A stretch of 64,000 nucleotides of DNA, from positions 49,560-113,559 of the forward strand of contig CACJAI010000002.1 of the NCBI GenBank assembly GCA_902591315.1, in the 5' to 3' direction. Shown here piece by piece: positions 38,835-48,227 of the stretch; positions within the stretch are counted from its first letter, which is position 1; each line of letters starts with the position of its first letter. The DNA comes from an uncultured Alphaproteobacteria bacterium (GTDB taxonomy: Bacteria; Pseudomonadota; Alphaproteobacteria; HIMB59). The position numbers were made by a program, and so were the translations under genes. Under the pieces are notes generated by a model. The model was not told the origin of the DNA, did no database searches, and was given only the letters and a program-made list of their open reading frames with translations.

Positions 38835-39716
38835 TTAAAAGATTTTGTTGTGGAGGACTATTTTGTCATTTTCCATTGTAAAATCACCATTTTGAAGAGC
38901 ATTTAACCAATGACAGGTCTTCTCGAAGCCACCAAAAGGAAAGCAGTGAAAATTTTTAAATAAACTTTGTTCTTTAGAGAAATTTGCTAACTCAATAAAC
39001 ATTTCATCGTTTGAAGTTTTTGTTAGAAGGTCAGTTACTTTAGATGAGTTCTTTTTTAGAAAACTTAATGAATTTCCAACACCACTCATTATCCCAAAAT
39101 TAAGAAGTGTTTTAAAAGACGCTGGGCCTGGAAAACCTACTCTGACGGGTAATTTTATATTTAAATTATCTAAAAATTTACACCATTTAATAAATGGTTC
39201 AGCATTAAAAAAAAATTGAGTAACAAGTTCTAAACTTAAATTTTTACTTTTTGATAATTCATATTTTTTATTTAAAAATTCGTTAACTGTATTTTGATCA
39301 ATATCAGGTGAACCTTCTGGGTGTCCAGCAATTCCTATCTCTTCAAAATCATTATCCTTTAATAAACCAGACTCTAGTATTTCCAGCGAAGATGATACTG
39401 ATCCATTCTGATTACCACCACCACCAATAACAAGAATTTTTTTGCTATCTGTTCTATTTCTTAGTTTTTTTAGAAAGTCTGAAACATGATCTAAATCTCT
39501 CATTGTTCTTGCAGGTAAATGAGTAATAGGAGTTAATTCTTGTTTAGATACAAGATCAACAGTTTCTAAAATGTCATTTTCAGTAGCATCAGGTAAATAT
39601 GTTATGTAGACATTATTTTTTTTATCTAGAGGGATTGACTTTAGTTTGTGTCTTACTTTTGGGTTAAACTCTATAGTAAAGCCATCAACTAAAGAAACAA
39701 TATTTTCTTTGATCAT
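38835..39716 (-). CDS. MetF-like methylenetetrahydrofolate reductase
   Basis: The 293-residue TIM-barrel flavoenzyme shows ITHLPARTMRDLDHVSDF (folate/FAD-binding strand), ILVIGGGGNQNG, GIAGHPEGSPDI and LVTQFFFNAEPFIKWC, all MetF signatures. MetF interconverts 5,10-methylene- and 5-methyl-tetrahydrofolate. Its place between a DMGDH-like gene and a DmdA-like demethylase suggests it may run towards oxidation of 5-methyl-THF formed by demethylation, rather than serving only methionine synthesis. That direction is an inference. Confidence 0.82.
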   Translation of the reverse strand: MIKENIVSLVDGFTIEFNPKVRHKLKSIPLDKKNNVYITYLPDATENDILETVDLVSKQELTPITHLPARTMRDLDHVSDFLKKLRNRTDSKKILVIGGGGNQNGSVSSSLEILESGLLKDNDFEEIGIAGHPEGSPDIDQNTVNEFLNKKYELSKSKNLSLELVTQFFFNAEPFIKWCKFLDNLNIKLPVRVGFPGPASFKTLLNFGIMSGVGNSLSFLKKNSSKVTDLLTKTSNDEMFIELANFSKEQSLFKNFHCFPFGGFEKTCHWLNALQNGDFTMENDKIVLHNKIF

Positions 39717-39734
39717 ATTTTTAAAATATAACAG

Positions 39735-42209
39735 TTAAGATTTTAATCTATTATTTTCTGGATCCAGCAAAGGTTCTTCAGTAACTGTTAATGGATACCT
39801 TTTGCCAAAGTACTCGACCTCTAACTTATTTCCTTTTTTTGAAACTTCTTTTGGTAAATATCCATAAACAATGTGTTTATCAACAAAATAGCCATAATTT
39901 GTGCTTGTAACGTACCCTACAGCTTTATCATTTGAATATATTGGTTCTGTTCCTAAGGCCATTCCTTCAGGGTCATCAATAATCATACAAGTAAGTTTCT
40001 TTTCAATTGGTTTTTCTTTTATTTTTTGAAGTGCAGTCTTGCCAATAAACTCATTTTCTTTATTAAGCTTCACCGTAAAGCCTAAGCCTGACTCATAAGG
40101 GTTGTAATTAGTGTGAATATCTGTACCGAGTGATCTATAGCCTTTCTCCAATCTGAGTGACTCAAAAGCACCAGCTCCAGAACAAATCATGTTAAACTCT
40201 CTGGAAGTTTCTCGAAGTTCATCCCACAATGATAATCCATACTCAGTAGGTGTATATATTTCCCAACCTAATTCACCTATATAAGATATTCTTACAGCAA
40301 CACAGGGAATGTTACTGATAGAAATCTTTTTAATATGGAAAAATGGAAAACCTTCGTTAGATACATCATCGTCATCACACAGTTTTTCAAGTACAGATCT
40401 TGAATTTGGTCCCCATAAGCCAATACCTGCAAAAGCGGATGTCCAATCTATGATTTGAACACTTCCATCATCAGGTGCATTTGCTCTAAGCCAACTTATG
40501 TCAATCATTCCATTGCCAGCTCCAGCCAAGACCCAAAATTTATTCTCCTCAAGTCTACTAATTGTAAGGTCACTCTTTATACCACCATAAATATTAGATA
40601 TTACGCTATAAACAACTTTACCTACGGCAACATCAATATTATTTGTGCAAACTTTTTGTAATAATTTTAGAGCACCTTTTCCGCTTACTTCGATTTTTAC
40701 AAAACCTGTGATATCAAACAGAGCACCGGTTTGTCTTGTTACAAGATGTTCAGCTGCTTGAATTGGTGACCAATATTTTGCAGCCCAGCCAGTTCTATTC
40801 GGAAAGTTTTTACCTTTTATTAATTCAGCATTTGACTCATACCATTGAGGTCTTTCCCAGCCCATAGTCTCGAAGAAATGTGCTTTTTGTCCCTCTAACC
40901 TTACATAAAATGGACTTCTTCTTAATGGTCTTGGCTGCTCCATTTGTTGAAGTGGGTGAATAATGTCATATACTTCTTTATAATTCTGCTTACCTCTTGA
41001 CCTTAAATATTTCCTAACATGATGATGTTGATGAAAACGATTTATATCTCCTTGACGAACATCAAGTTCAGGCTCACCATTCACTATCCACTCCGCCATA
41101 GCTTTTCCAACACCACCTGCATGTGTTATCCATACAGCATTAGCGGTCCACAAACCTTTTACACTTGTCTCACCCATTAAAGGGTTACCATCTGTTGTAA
41201 ATGAAAAAATTCCATTAATTTTTTTTGTAAGTTTTTTTTCAGAAAATCTTGGGAACAACCAATTAGACTCTTTATGTGCTCCCTCAAAATCATCAGGTCT
41301 AAAGTCTACCAAAGAGGGCATTTCTTCAGCATCATCAGGTTTCTTTAGTTCTTCCGACTCTAAAATTCTTGGTTCATGTCTATAATTTCCGATAACATAA
41401 GTATCATTCCATTGTCTAAAATATAGACTGTAATCTTGGTGACGCATCAATGCGTGTTCAACCAAAGCTTCTTTGTGATCAGCTTTAAATTCTTTCAATT
41501 CTTCAAAAGGTTCTAACCACACCATTTGATGTTCACATGGAACCAGAGGCAATGATATGTTTGCAAGTCTTCCCATTTTTGGAGCCCAGATACCAGTTGA
41601 GACAAGTACAATATCGGCTTCATAATCACCCTTAGATGTTTGCACTCCACGAATTTGATTATTTTGAATTTTAAAACCATTGACTGCCGTATCTCCAACA
41701 AATTCACCTGCTTTTAAATCAATTACATATTTTGCCATTGCTCTAACTGCTCTTACAGGTGCCGCTAAACCATCAGTTGGTACATAATATCCCCCGTGAA
41801 TTTTTTCTGGATCAATATAGGGGCTCATTTTTAAAACTTCATCTGGAGTAATTATTTTTGCATCAGTTAATCCATAACTGTGAGCTATACCTAGTTTTCG
41901 ATACAGGTCTTGATGTCTTTCTTTTGTCTTAGATACCTCAATTCCCCCAACAGTATGAAAACAAGGTTTGCCCTCAAATGATAAGGATCTAAGTAAGTCA
42001 ACTGTGTACTGTGCAAATTTACACATCATTCGTGAAGGATTAGTTTGAAACACACCTCCTGGTGCATGACTTGTAGAGCCTCCGGTTTCAAACAATGGCC
42101 CTTGATCAAGTATAACCATATCTTTCCAACCCAATTGAGCTAAATGATAGGCGGTGCTTGCTCCAACAATACCACTACCAACGATTATTATTCTTGATTT
42201 TCTTGCCAT
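39735..42209 (-). CDS. Dimethylglycine dehydrogenase-like flavoprotein
   Basis: The 824-residue two-domain enzyme has an N-terminal FAD domain (IIIVGSGIVGASTAYHLAQLG) and a C-terminal folate-binding GcvT domain from about residue 420 (GALFDITGFVKIEVSG; ISYIGELGWEIY; FESLRLEKGYRSLG). His48 in GSTSHAPG matches the His that holds FAD covalently in DMGDH and sarcosine dehydrogenase. Such enzymes demethylate dimethylglycine or sarcosine, giving methylene-THF. Placement after soxG and before metF supports betaine-derived methyl catabolism. Confidence 0.85.
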   Translation of the reverse strand: MARKSRIIIVGSGIVGASTAYHLAQLGWKDMVILDQGPLFETGGSTSHAPGGVFQTNPSRMMCKFAQYTVDLLRSLSFEGKPCFHTVGGIEVSKTKERHQDLYRKLGIAHSYGLTDAKIITPDEVLKMSPYIDPEKIHGGYYVPTDGLAAPVRAVRAMAKYVIDLKAGEFVGDTAVNGFKIQNNQIRGVQTSKGDYEADIVLVSTGIWAPKMGRLANISLPLVPCEHQMVWLEPFEELKEFKADHKEALVEHALMRHQDYSLYFRQWNDTYVIGNYRHEPRILESEELKKPDDAEEMPSLVDFRPDDFEGAHKESNWLFPRFSEKKLTKKINGIFSFTTDGNPLMGETSVKGLWTANAVWITHAGGVGKAMAEWIVNGEPELDVRQGDINRFHQHHHVRKYLRSRGKQNYKEVYDIIHPLQQMEQPRPLRRSPFYVRLEGQKAHFFETMGWERPQWYESNAELIKGKNFPNRTGWAAKYWSPIQAAEHLVTRQTGALFDITGFVKIEVSGKGALKLLQKVCTNNIDVAVGKVVYSVISNIYGGIKSDLTISRLEENKFWVLAGAGNGMIDISWLRANAPDDGSVQIIDWTSAFAGIGLWGPNSRSVLEKLCDDDDVSNEGFPFFHIKKISISNIPCVAVRISYIGELGWEIYTPTEYGLSLWDELRETSREFNMICSGAGAFESLRLEKGYRSLGTDIHTNYNPYESGLGFTVKLNKENEFIGKTALQKIKEKPIEKKLTCMIIDDPEGMALGTEPIYSNDKAVGYVTSTNYGYFVDKHIVYGYLPKEVSKKGNKLEVEYFGKRYPLTVTEEPLLDPENNRLKS

Positions 42210-42268
42210 TTGTTCCCTTGGAAATACCTAATCAGTTCCAAAATTTGATGTCAATATGAAAAAAAAAC

Positions 42269-42790
42269 TTAATAGTTAACCGCGTCAATAAGACGATCCT
42301 CAAGATAGTCAGCAAATGATCGATTACAACTAAGTAACAATTTAAGATCAAGATTAAAAATAGAACAGTCTACTCTAGCTAATAATGTTTGTGCGGCAGT
42401 AGATTTTTTAAAGGATTTTTCTCTAAAGTCAAAATGTGTTAATTTATTTAATAAATCAAAACTATTTTTACCTTGAATTTCAAAAAATACTTGTGAGTCA
42501 GAAATATTTGTAGCTAATATTAAGGGTGATTTATTTAAATCATCTAAGATTTTGTTGAGCTTTTTAATTTCAATTTCCTTTTCAAATATTAAATTCCATT
42601 GATCAAAAGACATTTTTGCTAAAGTATAATTATCATTTGAAATTATCCTTAAATTATCTGATGGTGGTAAAAGTTTTAAAGATTTATTTATGTGATTATT
42701 AAATTTTGAGTCACCAGATCCTCTTAACAGAATTTGTTGAATAACTTTTTTTTTTATTTCAATACCATCAGATCGGATTACTTCAGTCAT
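42269..42790 (-). CDS. soxG: Sarcosine oxidase gamma subunit
   Basis: The 173-residue protein follows soxA with a four-base ATGA overlap and matches the gamma subunit of heterotetrameric sarcosine oxidase in size and place; LLARVDCSIFNLD and SFADYLEDRLIDA near the C-terminus fit the family. It has no cofactor of its own in known enzymes and packs against SoxA. Sequence similarity is low, so context carries the call. Confidence 0.8.
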   Translation of the reverse strand: MTEVIRSDGIEIKKKVIQQILLRGSGDSKFNNHINKSLKLLPPSDNLRIISNDNYTLAKMSFDQWNLIFEKEIEIKKLNKILDDLNKSPLILATNISDSQVFFEIQGKNSFDLLNKLTHFDFREKSFKKSTAAQTLLARVDCSIFNLDLKLLLSCNRSFADYLEDRLIDAVNY

Positions 42791-45765
42791 GAAACTAACC
42801 TTTTATTATCTTCATCATAAAAAACAGGTTTTACTATATCCACACCAGTTGTACTCATACTTGATGTAGAAGCGTAAGCTTTTGTTCCAATCATAGAGTG
42901 GCCATTTTTGATAACAGCTAATGCAAAATCATGACCTAATGTAGAACTATAATAACAAGATGTAATATGACCAAGCATTGGGACAGGAGATTTAATTTCT
43001 TTATCAAGAATGATATGTTGTCCTTCCTCTAGTTTATCGACTTTATTCGAGGGAATGATACCAACAAGTTGTTTCCTATCTTCTCTTATAGTATCAGATC
43101 GAGTAAGTGATCTTTTACCTAAGAAATCTTTTTTTGATTTACCAATCATCCAACTAAGTCCCAAATCTATTGGTGTTATAGAACCATCTGTGTCTTGGCC
43201 AACAATAATGTAACCCTTTTCTGCCCTTAAAAGATGCATTGCCTCGGTGCCGTAGGGAGCAAGACCAAATTCTTTTCCTAAACTTTGAATATTATCCCAA
43301 ATTTTAGGGGCGCTATTTGACGGAATATATATTTCGTAACCTAACTCCCCGGTAAAACTTGCTCTTAGAATTCGTATTGGAACACCATTAAATTCATGAA
43401 ATTGGAAAGTCATAAATGGAAATTCCTCATTGCTAAAATTGATATTTGGAAATGCTTTTTTCATAATTTCTCTGGTATTTGGCCCACTAATGTTGAAAGT
43501 TGCATATTGCTCTGTAATCGAGTTCATATAAACTTTTAAATTTGGCCACTCGGTTTGAGCATATTCTTCCATACAACCTAAAACAGTAGCAGCACCTCCA
43601 GTAGTTGTAGTGGCAATAAAATGCTGATCAGAAATTTTACAAATTATCCCGTCATCTTTTACCATTCCATCTTCCCCCAACATAAGAGCATATCTTGCAG
43701 AACCTTGTTTCATTTTAGTAAAACTGTTTGTGTAAATTAAATTCATAAATTCCAACGCATCCTCACCTTTGATCTCAATTTTTCCTAATGTGCTCCCATC
43801 TAAAATACCTGCGTTTTCTCTTACATTTTTGCTCTCTCGTTGAACAGCATCATGCATCGACTCATCTTTATTAATTTGAAAATACCATGGCCTTTTCCAT
43901 TGCCCAACATCCTCAAAAATTGCACCATTTTTTAAGTGCCAACTATGTATTGGTGATTTTCTCTCTGGGTCATAAAACTCATAGCAATTTCTACCAGCTA
44001 TTGCAGAAAAACTTAAAGGAGCATAAGGTGGTCGATAAATAGTTGTGCCAACTTCATTTACTCTTTTATCCAGAAGATCAGAAACTATTCCCAGTGCGTT
44101 AATACTACTAATTTTACCTTGATCAGTTCCCATGCTATTTGTTGTATATCTTTTTAAATGTTCAATTCTATCAAAACCCTCTGTTATTGCTTGACGGATA
44201 TCTTTAGTTGTTACATCATTTTGTAAGTCAATAAATGATTTAGCCCATAATGATTTCTTTTGCGGAGAGACCTCCCACAATTTTTCAATGTTATACTTAG
44301 TGTTTGTATTTAACTCGAGTTTTACATCTAATTTTTTAACTTTAAAAGTTTTCAATTTTTCATTTATATCAGAATTTAAATTATCAAAATTAAATTGTCC
44401 TGAAGCAGAGCCAAGAGTTATGGTAGGTTGAAAAGGTTTCGATGGCTTGTAAGTTAAATCTTTCTCATCCCAATCTAATAAACCTTTTGATTGAGTAAAC
44501 AAGTGAACATCTGGATTTATTCCACCTGACAAACATAAGCAGTCACATTTAATTTCATTTAAAGCACCAGAACTATCCTCAACAAGAATTTTTTCAATTT
44601 TTTTATTTCCAAATGCTCCTTTTATTTGTGAATTTGTGTAGAGAGGAACATCATTTTTTCTTATTAAGTCAAATAAATTTGGCTCAATTTCTTCCCCGGA
44701 TCGTGAGTCGATATATGCTTTTGGTTTTAAACCAGCTTTTATAAGACTATAAACCAAGCTGTTTGAATTCGAATTATTACTGAAAATAACAGGTTCTTTA
44801 GAAGGTGCTAGTCCATATCGGCACATATATTTTTCAAAGGAAGAGCTTAGCATTATGCCTGGGAGATCGTTATTTTGAAAAGATAAAAATCTCTCAATGT
44901 GTCCATTACATAATATTGTGTGGCCTGTACGTATCTTATGTAAAGTGCTATTAACTTTTCCTTCTATCGGTTTAGAGCCAACAAATCTATCTTCAATGGC
45001 TATAAGATGATTAATGTAATTATAAGTTGTAACAAGTGTGTTTTTTAAAATCTTTATATTCTTAGAGTCTTCTATTTCTTGTATAGTTTCTTTTAACCAA
45101 TCTTTAGGCTCTTTATTATCAATTAATGATATTTTGTTTGAATTATTTATAATTCCACCAAGTTGTTCCTCAAAGTCAATTAACAACACATCATAATTTG
45201 AGTTGATGAAAGATTTAGCTGCGAGAAGTCCATTTAGTCCTCCCCCTATAATTGTAACATCGACGTTATGATGGATATGATTGCTTATGCCTTTGAAATC
45301 TTTGGGAGGTTTACCTAATCCAGCTGCTCTTCTAATAAGAGGTTCATATAAATTTTTCCAAAATTTCTTATGTGGTCCCATGAACGTTTTATAGTAAAAA
45401 CCAGCAGTAAAAATTGGAGAAAATAAGTTATTTATACTTCCAAAATCGTTTTCAAGAGAGGGCCATCTGTTTTGACTTTCAATTTCCATCCCTTCATAAA
45501 TTTTTTTTATAGTTGCTCTTGTGTTTGGTTCGGAATATTCACTAATTATTTGGACTAGAGCATTTGGTTCTTCTATGCCACAGGTATAAATTCCTCTTGG
45601 CCTATGGTACTTAAAACTTCTTCCAACAAGGTTAATATTATTTCTTAATAGAGCTGAGGCTATAGTATCGCCTTTGTAGCCAAAATATTTGACCCCATCA
45701 AACTTGAAGCTAATTTTTTGATGAAACTGAATAAATTGATTTTCTTTTAAATTTATAGATTTCAT
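42787..45765 (-). CDS. soxA: Sarcosine oxidase alpha subunit
   Basis: The 992-residue subunit has an N-terminal ferredoxin-like domain (FKYHRPRGIYTCGIEEPNALV, key part HRPRGIYTCG), an NAD-binding fold (DVTIIGGGLNGLLAAKSF), and a C-terminal GcvT domain (GSARYALMLGEDGMVKDDG; ASFTGELGYEIYIPS; HLLRAEKGYIIVGQDTDG). It oxidises sarcosine to glycine with SoxB and passes methylene to folate. The stop overlaps soxG and the start overlaps soxD by four bases each. Confidence 0.93.
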   Translation of the reverse strand: MKSINLKENQFIQFHQKISFKFDGVKYFGYKGDTIASALLRNNINLVGRSFKYHRPRGIYTCGIEEPNALVQIISEYSEPNTRATIKKIYEGMEIESQNRWPSLENDFGSINNLFSPIFTAGFYYKTFMGPHKKFWKNLYEPLIRRAAGLGKPPKDFKGISNHIHHNVDVTIIGGGLNGLLAAKSFINSNYDVLLIDFEEQLGGIINNSNKISLIDNKEPKDWLKETIQEIEDSKNIKILKNTLVTTYNYINHLIAIEDRFVGSKPIEGKVNSTLHKIRTGHTILCNGHIERFLSFQNNDLPGIMLSSSFEKYMCRYGLAPSKEPVIFSNNSNSNSLVYSLIKAGLKPKAYIDSRSGEEIEPNLFDLIRKNDVPLYTNSQIKGAFGNKKIEKILVEDSSGALNEIKCDCLCLSGGINPDVHLFTQSKGLLDWDEKDLTYKPSKPFQPTITLGSASGQFNFDNLNSDINEKLKTFKVKKLDVKLELNTNTKYNIEKLWEVSPQKKSLWAKSFIDLQNDVTTKDIRQAITEGFDRIEHLKRYTTNSMGTDQGKISSINALGIVSDLLDKRVNEVGTTIYRPPYAPLSFSAIAGRNCYEFYDPERKSPIHSWHLKNGAIFEDVGQWKRPWYFQINKDESMHDAVQRESKNVRENAGILDGSTLGKIEIKGEDALEFMNLIYTNSFTKMKQGSARYALMLGEDGMVKDDGIICKISDQHFIATTTTGGAATVLGCMEEYAQTEWPNLKVYMNSITEQYATFNISGPNTREIMKKAFPNINFSNEEFPFMTFQFHEFNGVPIRILRASFTGELGYEIYIPSNSAPKIWDNIQSLGKEFGLAPYGTEAMHLLRAEKGYIIVGQDTDGSITPIDLGLSWMIGKSKKDFLGKRSLTRSDTIREDRKQLVGIIPSNKVDKLEEGQHIILDKEIKSPVPMLGHITSCYYSSTLGHDFALAVIKNGHSMIGTKAYASTSSMSTTGVDIVKPVFYDEDNKRLVS

Positions 45766-46112
45766 TTTTCAACCGTAAAATTACCCGACCCAACTTCTGG
45801 TTCACCAGAGGGCGTTTTAACAACACTTTTAAAATTATTTAAATTTGGTTTTTTTTCATCGAGCTTGTAGGTCACCAAAATTTCATCAGTAGATGTATCT
45901 CTTACACAATTAAACCATTTACGACAACCATGTGTGTGTACCCAGCGCTCATAAAACAAACCTTTTGGATTTGCTCTTATAAATACATATTCTCCCCACT
46001 CACTATCACCAATTTCTTTTGATCCATCGGGTCTTTTTACATGTGCCTCTCCTCCATTTGAAAATTCCGATTGATCTCTCGGGCCGCAATAAGGGCAATT
46101 AATTATGAGCAT
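45762..46112 (-). CDS. soxD: Sarcosine oxidase delta subunit
   Basis: The 116-residue zinc-binding subunit starts MLIINCPYCGPRDQSEF, with the CPYCG pair, and has HTHGCRKWFNCVRDT, which provides the other zinc ligands. It is a structural part of the heterotetrameric enzyme. It lies five bases after soxB and overlaps soxA by four. Confidence 0.94.
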   Translation of the reverse strand: MLIINCPYCGPRDQSEFSNGGEAHVKRPDGSKEIGDSEWGEYVFIRANPKGLFYERWVHTHGCRKWFNCVRDTSTDEILVTYKLDEKKPNLNNFKSVVKTPSGEPEVGSGNFTVEK

Positions 46113-46117
46113 ATCTA

Positions 46118-47368
46118 TTAATGTGCTACGGCTGCAGCACCGTGTTCGTCGACTAATCTTCCACTTGCAAATCTATCAAGATTAAAAGCGCTATTAATTT
46201 GATGAGGTTCATTTTTTGCAATGGTATGTGCGAAAACATTTGCACTTCCAGGTGTAGCTTTAAAACCACCTGTGCCCCAGCCACAATTAAAAAATAAACC
46301 CTCAATGTCACATTTACTAATAATAGGACTAGCATCTGGGCAGATGTCAACAATACCACCCCATTGACGAAGCATTTTCATTTTGCCAAATACTGGATAA
46401 AGCTCGACCATAGCTCGAATAGTATCTTCAATAATATTAAAACCACCTCTTTGAGTGAAAGAATTATAACTGTCGGTTCCTGCTCCAATAACTAATTCAC
46501 CTTTATCAGATTGACTTACATAAGCATGAACTGCAGAGGACATTACCACCGTATCAATAATAGGTTTGATTGGTTCAGAAACAAGTGCCTGAAGTGGCTT
46601 ACTTTGTAAAGGTAATCTGATACCTGCACTCTCTGCTAAAACACCAGTATGACCTGAAGCAACAACTCCAATTTTATTTGCCCTTAAAAAACCCTTGGAA
46701 GTTTCGACACCTTCTATTGTTCCATTTTTAGTCCTTATTTGATGTGCCTCACAATTTTGAATTATATCAACTCCCATCTCATCAGCACGCATTGCAAAAC
46801 CCCATGCTATTGCATCATGTCTTGCTACACCACCGCGAGGTTGGTAAGATGCACCTAGTACTGGATATCGAAGATTGTCAGTATTCATTATAGGAACCTT
46901 TTTTTTAATTTCTTCTTTAGATAACCAAAATGAATCAATACCATTTAAATTATTTGCACTCACTCTTCTTTTAATTTCTTTTATATCATGTTCGTTATGG
47001 GCTAAATTCATAACCCCTCTTTGACTAAACATCACATTGTAATTTAATTCGCTTGATAGGTTTTCCCATAACTTCAAAGAGTGTTCGTACAAATGAGCAC
47101 TATCATCCCATAAATAATTTGATCTAATGATAGTGGTGTTTCTACCTGTGTTACCTCCACCAAGCCAACCTTTTTCTATTACGGCAATATTTTTTAATCC
47201 ATGTTCTTTTGCTAAGTAATATGCAGTTCCTAGTCCATGACCCCCACCACCAATTATTATGACATCATAAAACTCTCTAGGTTCGGGGCTTCTCCACATT
47301 TTTGGCCACTCTTTATGGCCAGATAGTGCATTTTTAGCAAGACTAAATATTGAATATTTTTTCTTCAC
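46118..47368 (-). CDS. soxB: Sarcosine oxidase beta subunit
   Basis: The 416-residue subunit has [23 protein letters not shown], whose GGGGHGLG binds FAD, then [15 protein letters not shown]. The [13 protein letters not shown] motif near residue 184 supplies the His that carries covalent FMN in characterised heterotetrameric enzymes. [16 protein letters not shown] closes the FAD site. The start is GTG 47368. It oxidatively demethylates sarcosine (N-methylglycine). Confidence 0.94.
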   Translation of the reverse strand: MKKKYSIFSLAKNALSGHKEWPKMWRSPEPREFYDVIIIGGGGHGLGTAYYLAKEHGLKNIAVIEKGWLGGGNTGRNTTIIRSNYLWDDSAHLYEHSLKLWENLSSELNYNVMFSQRGVMNLAHNEHDIKEIKRRVSANNLNGIDSFWLSKEEIKKKVPIMNTDNLRYPVLGASYQPRGGVARHDAIAWGFAMRADEMGVDIIQNCEAHQIRTKNGTIEGVETSKGFLRANKIGVVASGHTGVLAESAGIRLPLQSKPLQALVSEPIKPIIDTVVMSSAVHAYVSQSDKGELVIGAGTDSYNSFTQRGGFNIIEDTIRAMVELYPVFGKMKMLRQWGGIVDICPDASPIISKCDIEGLFFNCGWGTGGFKATPGSANVFAHTIAKNEPHQINSAFNLDRFASGRLVDEHGAAAVAH

Positions 47369-47396
47369 AACAGCAAATTAGCAAAAAATAAAATAA

Positions 47397-48227
47397 TCAG
47401 CTAGTTATTTTCAGGGGCGAATTGTCGTTAATTTTTTTAAAAATTTTAGGGAACTTCCATTGCAAATCGCAGTCTACATTTGGGGCTTGAGCTGAACTAT
47501 TTAAGTCGTTTTCACAAATAGTTCTAATTTCAAAGCTTATCCTTGTATTTTCAGACTTTTCTTTTGATGAGCTATGTAAGTGGGCACCTGAAAAACATAA
47601 AATTTCTCCAGGTTTGATAGTTACTGGTATTTTCTTAATATTGCTGGGCAAGTCCTCTTTTAATTGTGGAGCAGAGGGATAAGAAAAATCGCCTTTTTTT
47701 CTATTTGCTAAATAAATGTTTAAGTCCCAAGTCGAAGTAGTATTTTTAACTGGAACATCAAAATAATCTGGATAAAAAATCATAGTATTTTTTTCCTCTA
47801 TATTGCTAACTGGTGCCCACCAATTAATTTGTTGATACAAATTTGTGCCCCAAGTATCACGATGAATATTTATTCTAGATGCTTCTCTGTAAGGTAAATT
47901 ATTTTCTGCTGGTGCTACTCTTACCACAAATCGATCCCAAAAAGTTCCACCTTTATTGTATCCAATTTCATATAAAAAGTTTGAAAATAGTTTTCTGAAA
48001 TCTTCATGGTTTTTTAATTTTGATACAATATCCTTACTTATATCCTCAGAATTTTTTAAATAGTGTATTTTTTCTATTTCACCATCATAAATATTTTGTA
48101 TTTTATTTTTAATTTGGGTTATTAAATCATTTGAAGTTTTTGATTTTTGAAATACAAAAACTTTTCCACTAAAAATATCTTTTTTAAATTCTTGAAGATT
48201 AGAAATTTTTTCTATTGGTATAAACAT
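47397..48227 (-). CDS. Fe(II)/2-oxoglutarate-dependent oxygenase, substrate unknown
   Basis: The 276-residue protein is a phytanoyl-CoA dioxygenase-like cupin. His122 and Asp124 in INIHRDTWGTN and His216 or His218 in FSGAHLHSSS form the iron facial triad, and Arg229 (NTRISFEIRT) sits where 2-oxoglutarate is bound. The gene abuts pfk with zero bases between stop and start and precedes soxB by 28 bases. I cannot assign a substrate; a hydroxylation or demethylation step linked to the neighbours is possible. Confidence 0.78.
   Translation of the reverse strand: MFIPIEKISNLQEFKKDIFSGKVFVFQKSKTSNDLITQIKNKIQNIYDGEIEKIHYLKNSEDISKDIVSKLKNHEDFRKLFSNFLYEIGYNKGGTFWDRFVVRVAPAENNLPYREASRINIHRDTWGTNLYQQINWWAPVSNIEEKNTMIFYPDYFDVPVKNTTSTWDLNIYLANRKKGDFSYPSAPQLKEDLPSNIKKIPVTIKPGEILCFSGAHLHSSSKEKSENTRISFEIRTICENDLNSSAQAPNVDCDLQWKFPKIFKKINDNSPLKITS

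Noticed and set aside
42218..42241. Small hairpin TTGGAA/TTCCAA before the DMGDH-like gene
   Set aside because: The stem is six base pairs with a 12-base loop and no T-tract. It may be chance.
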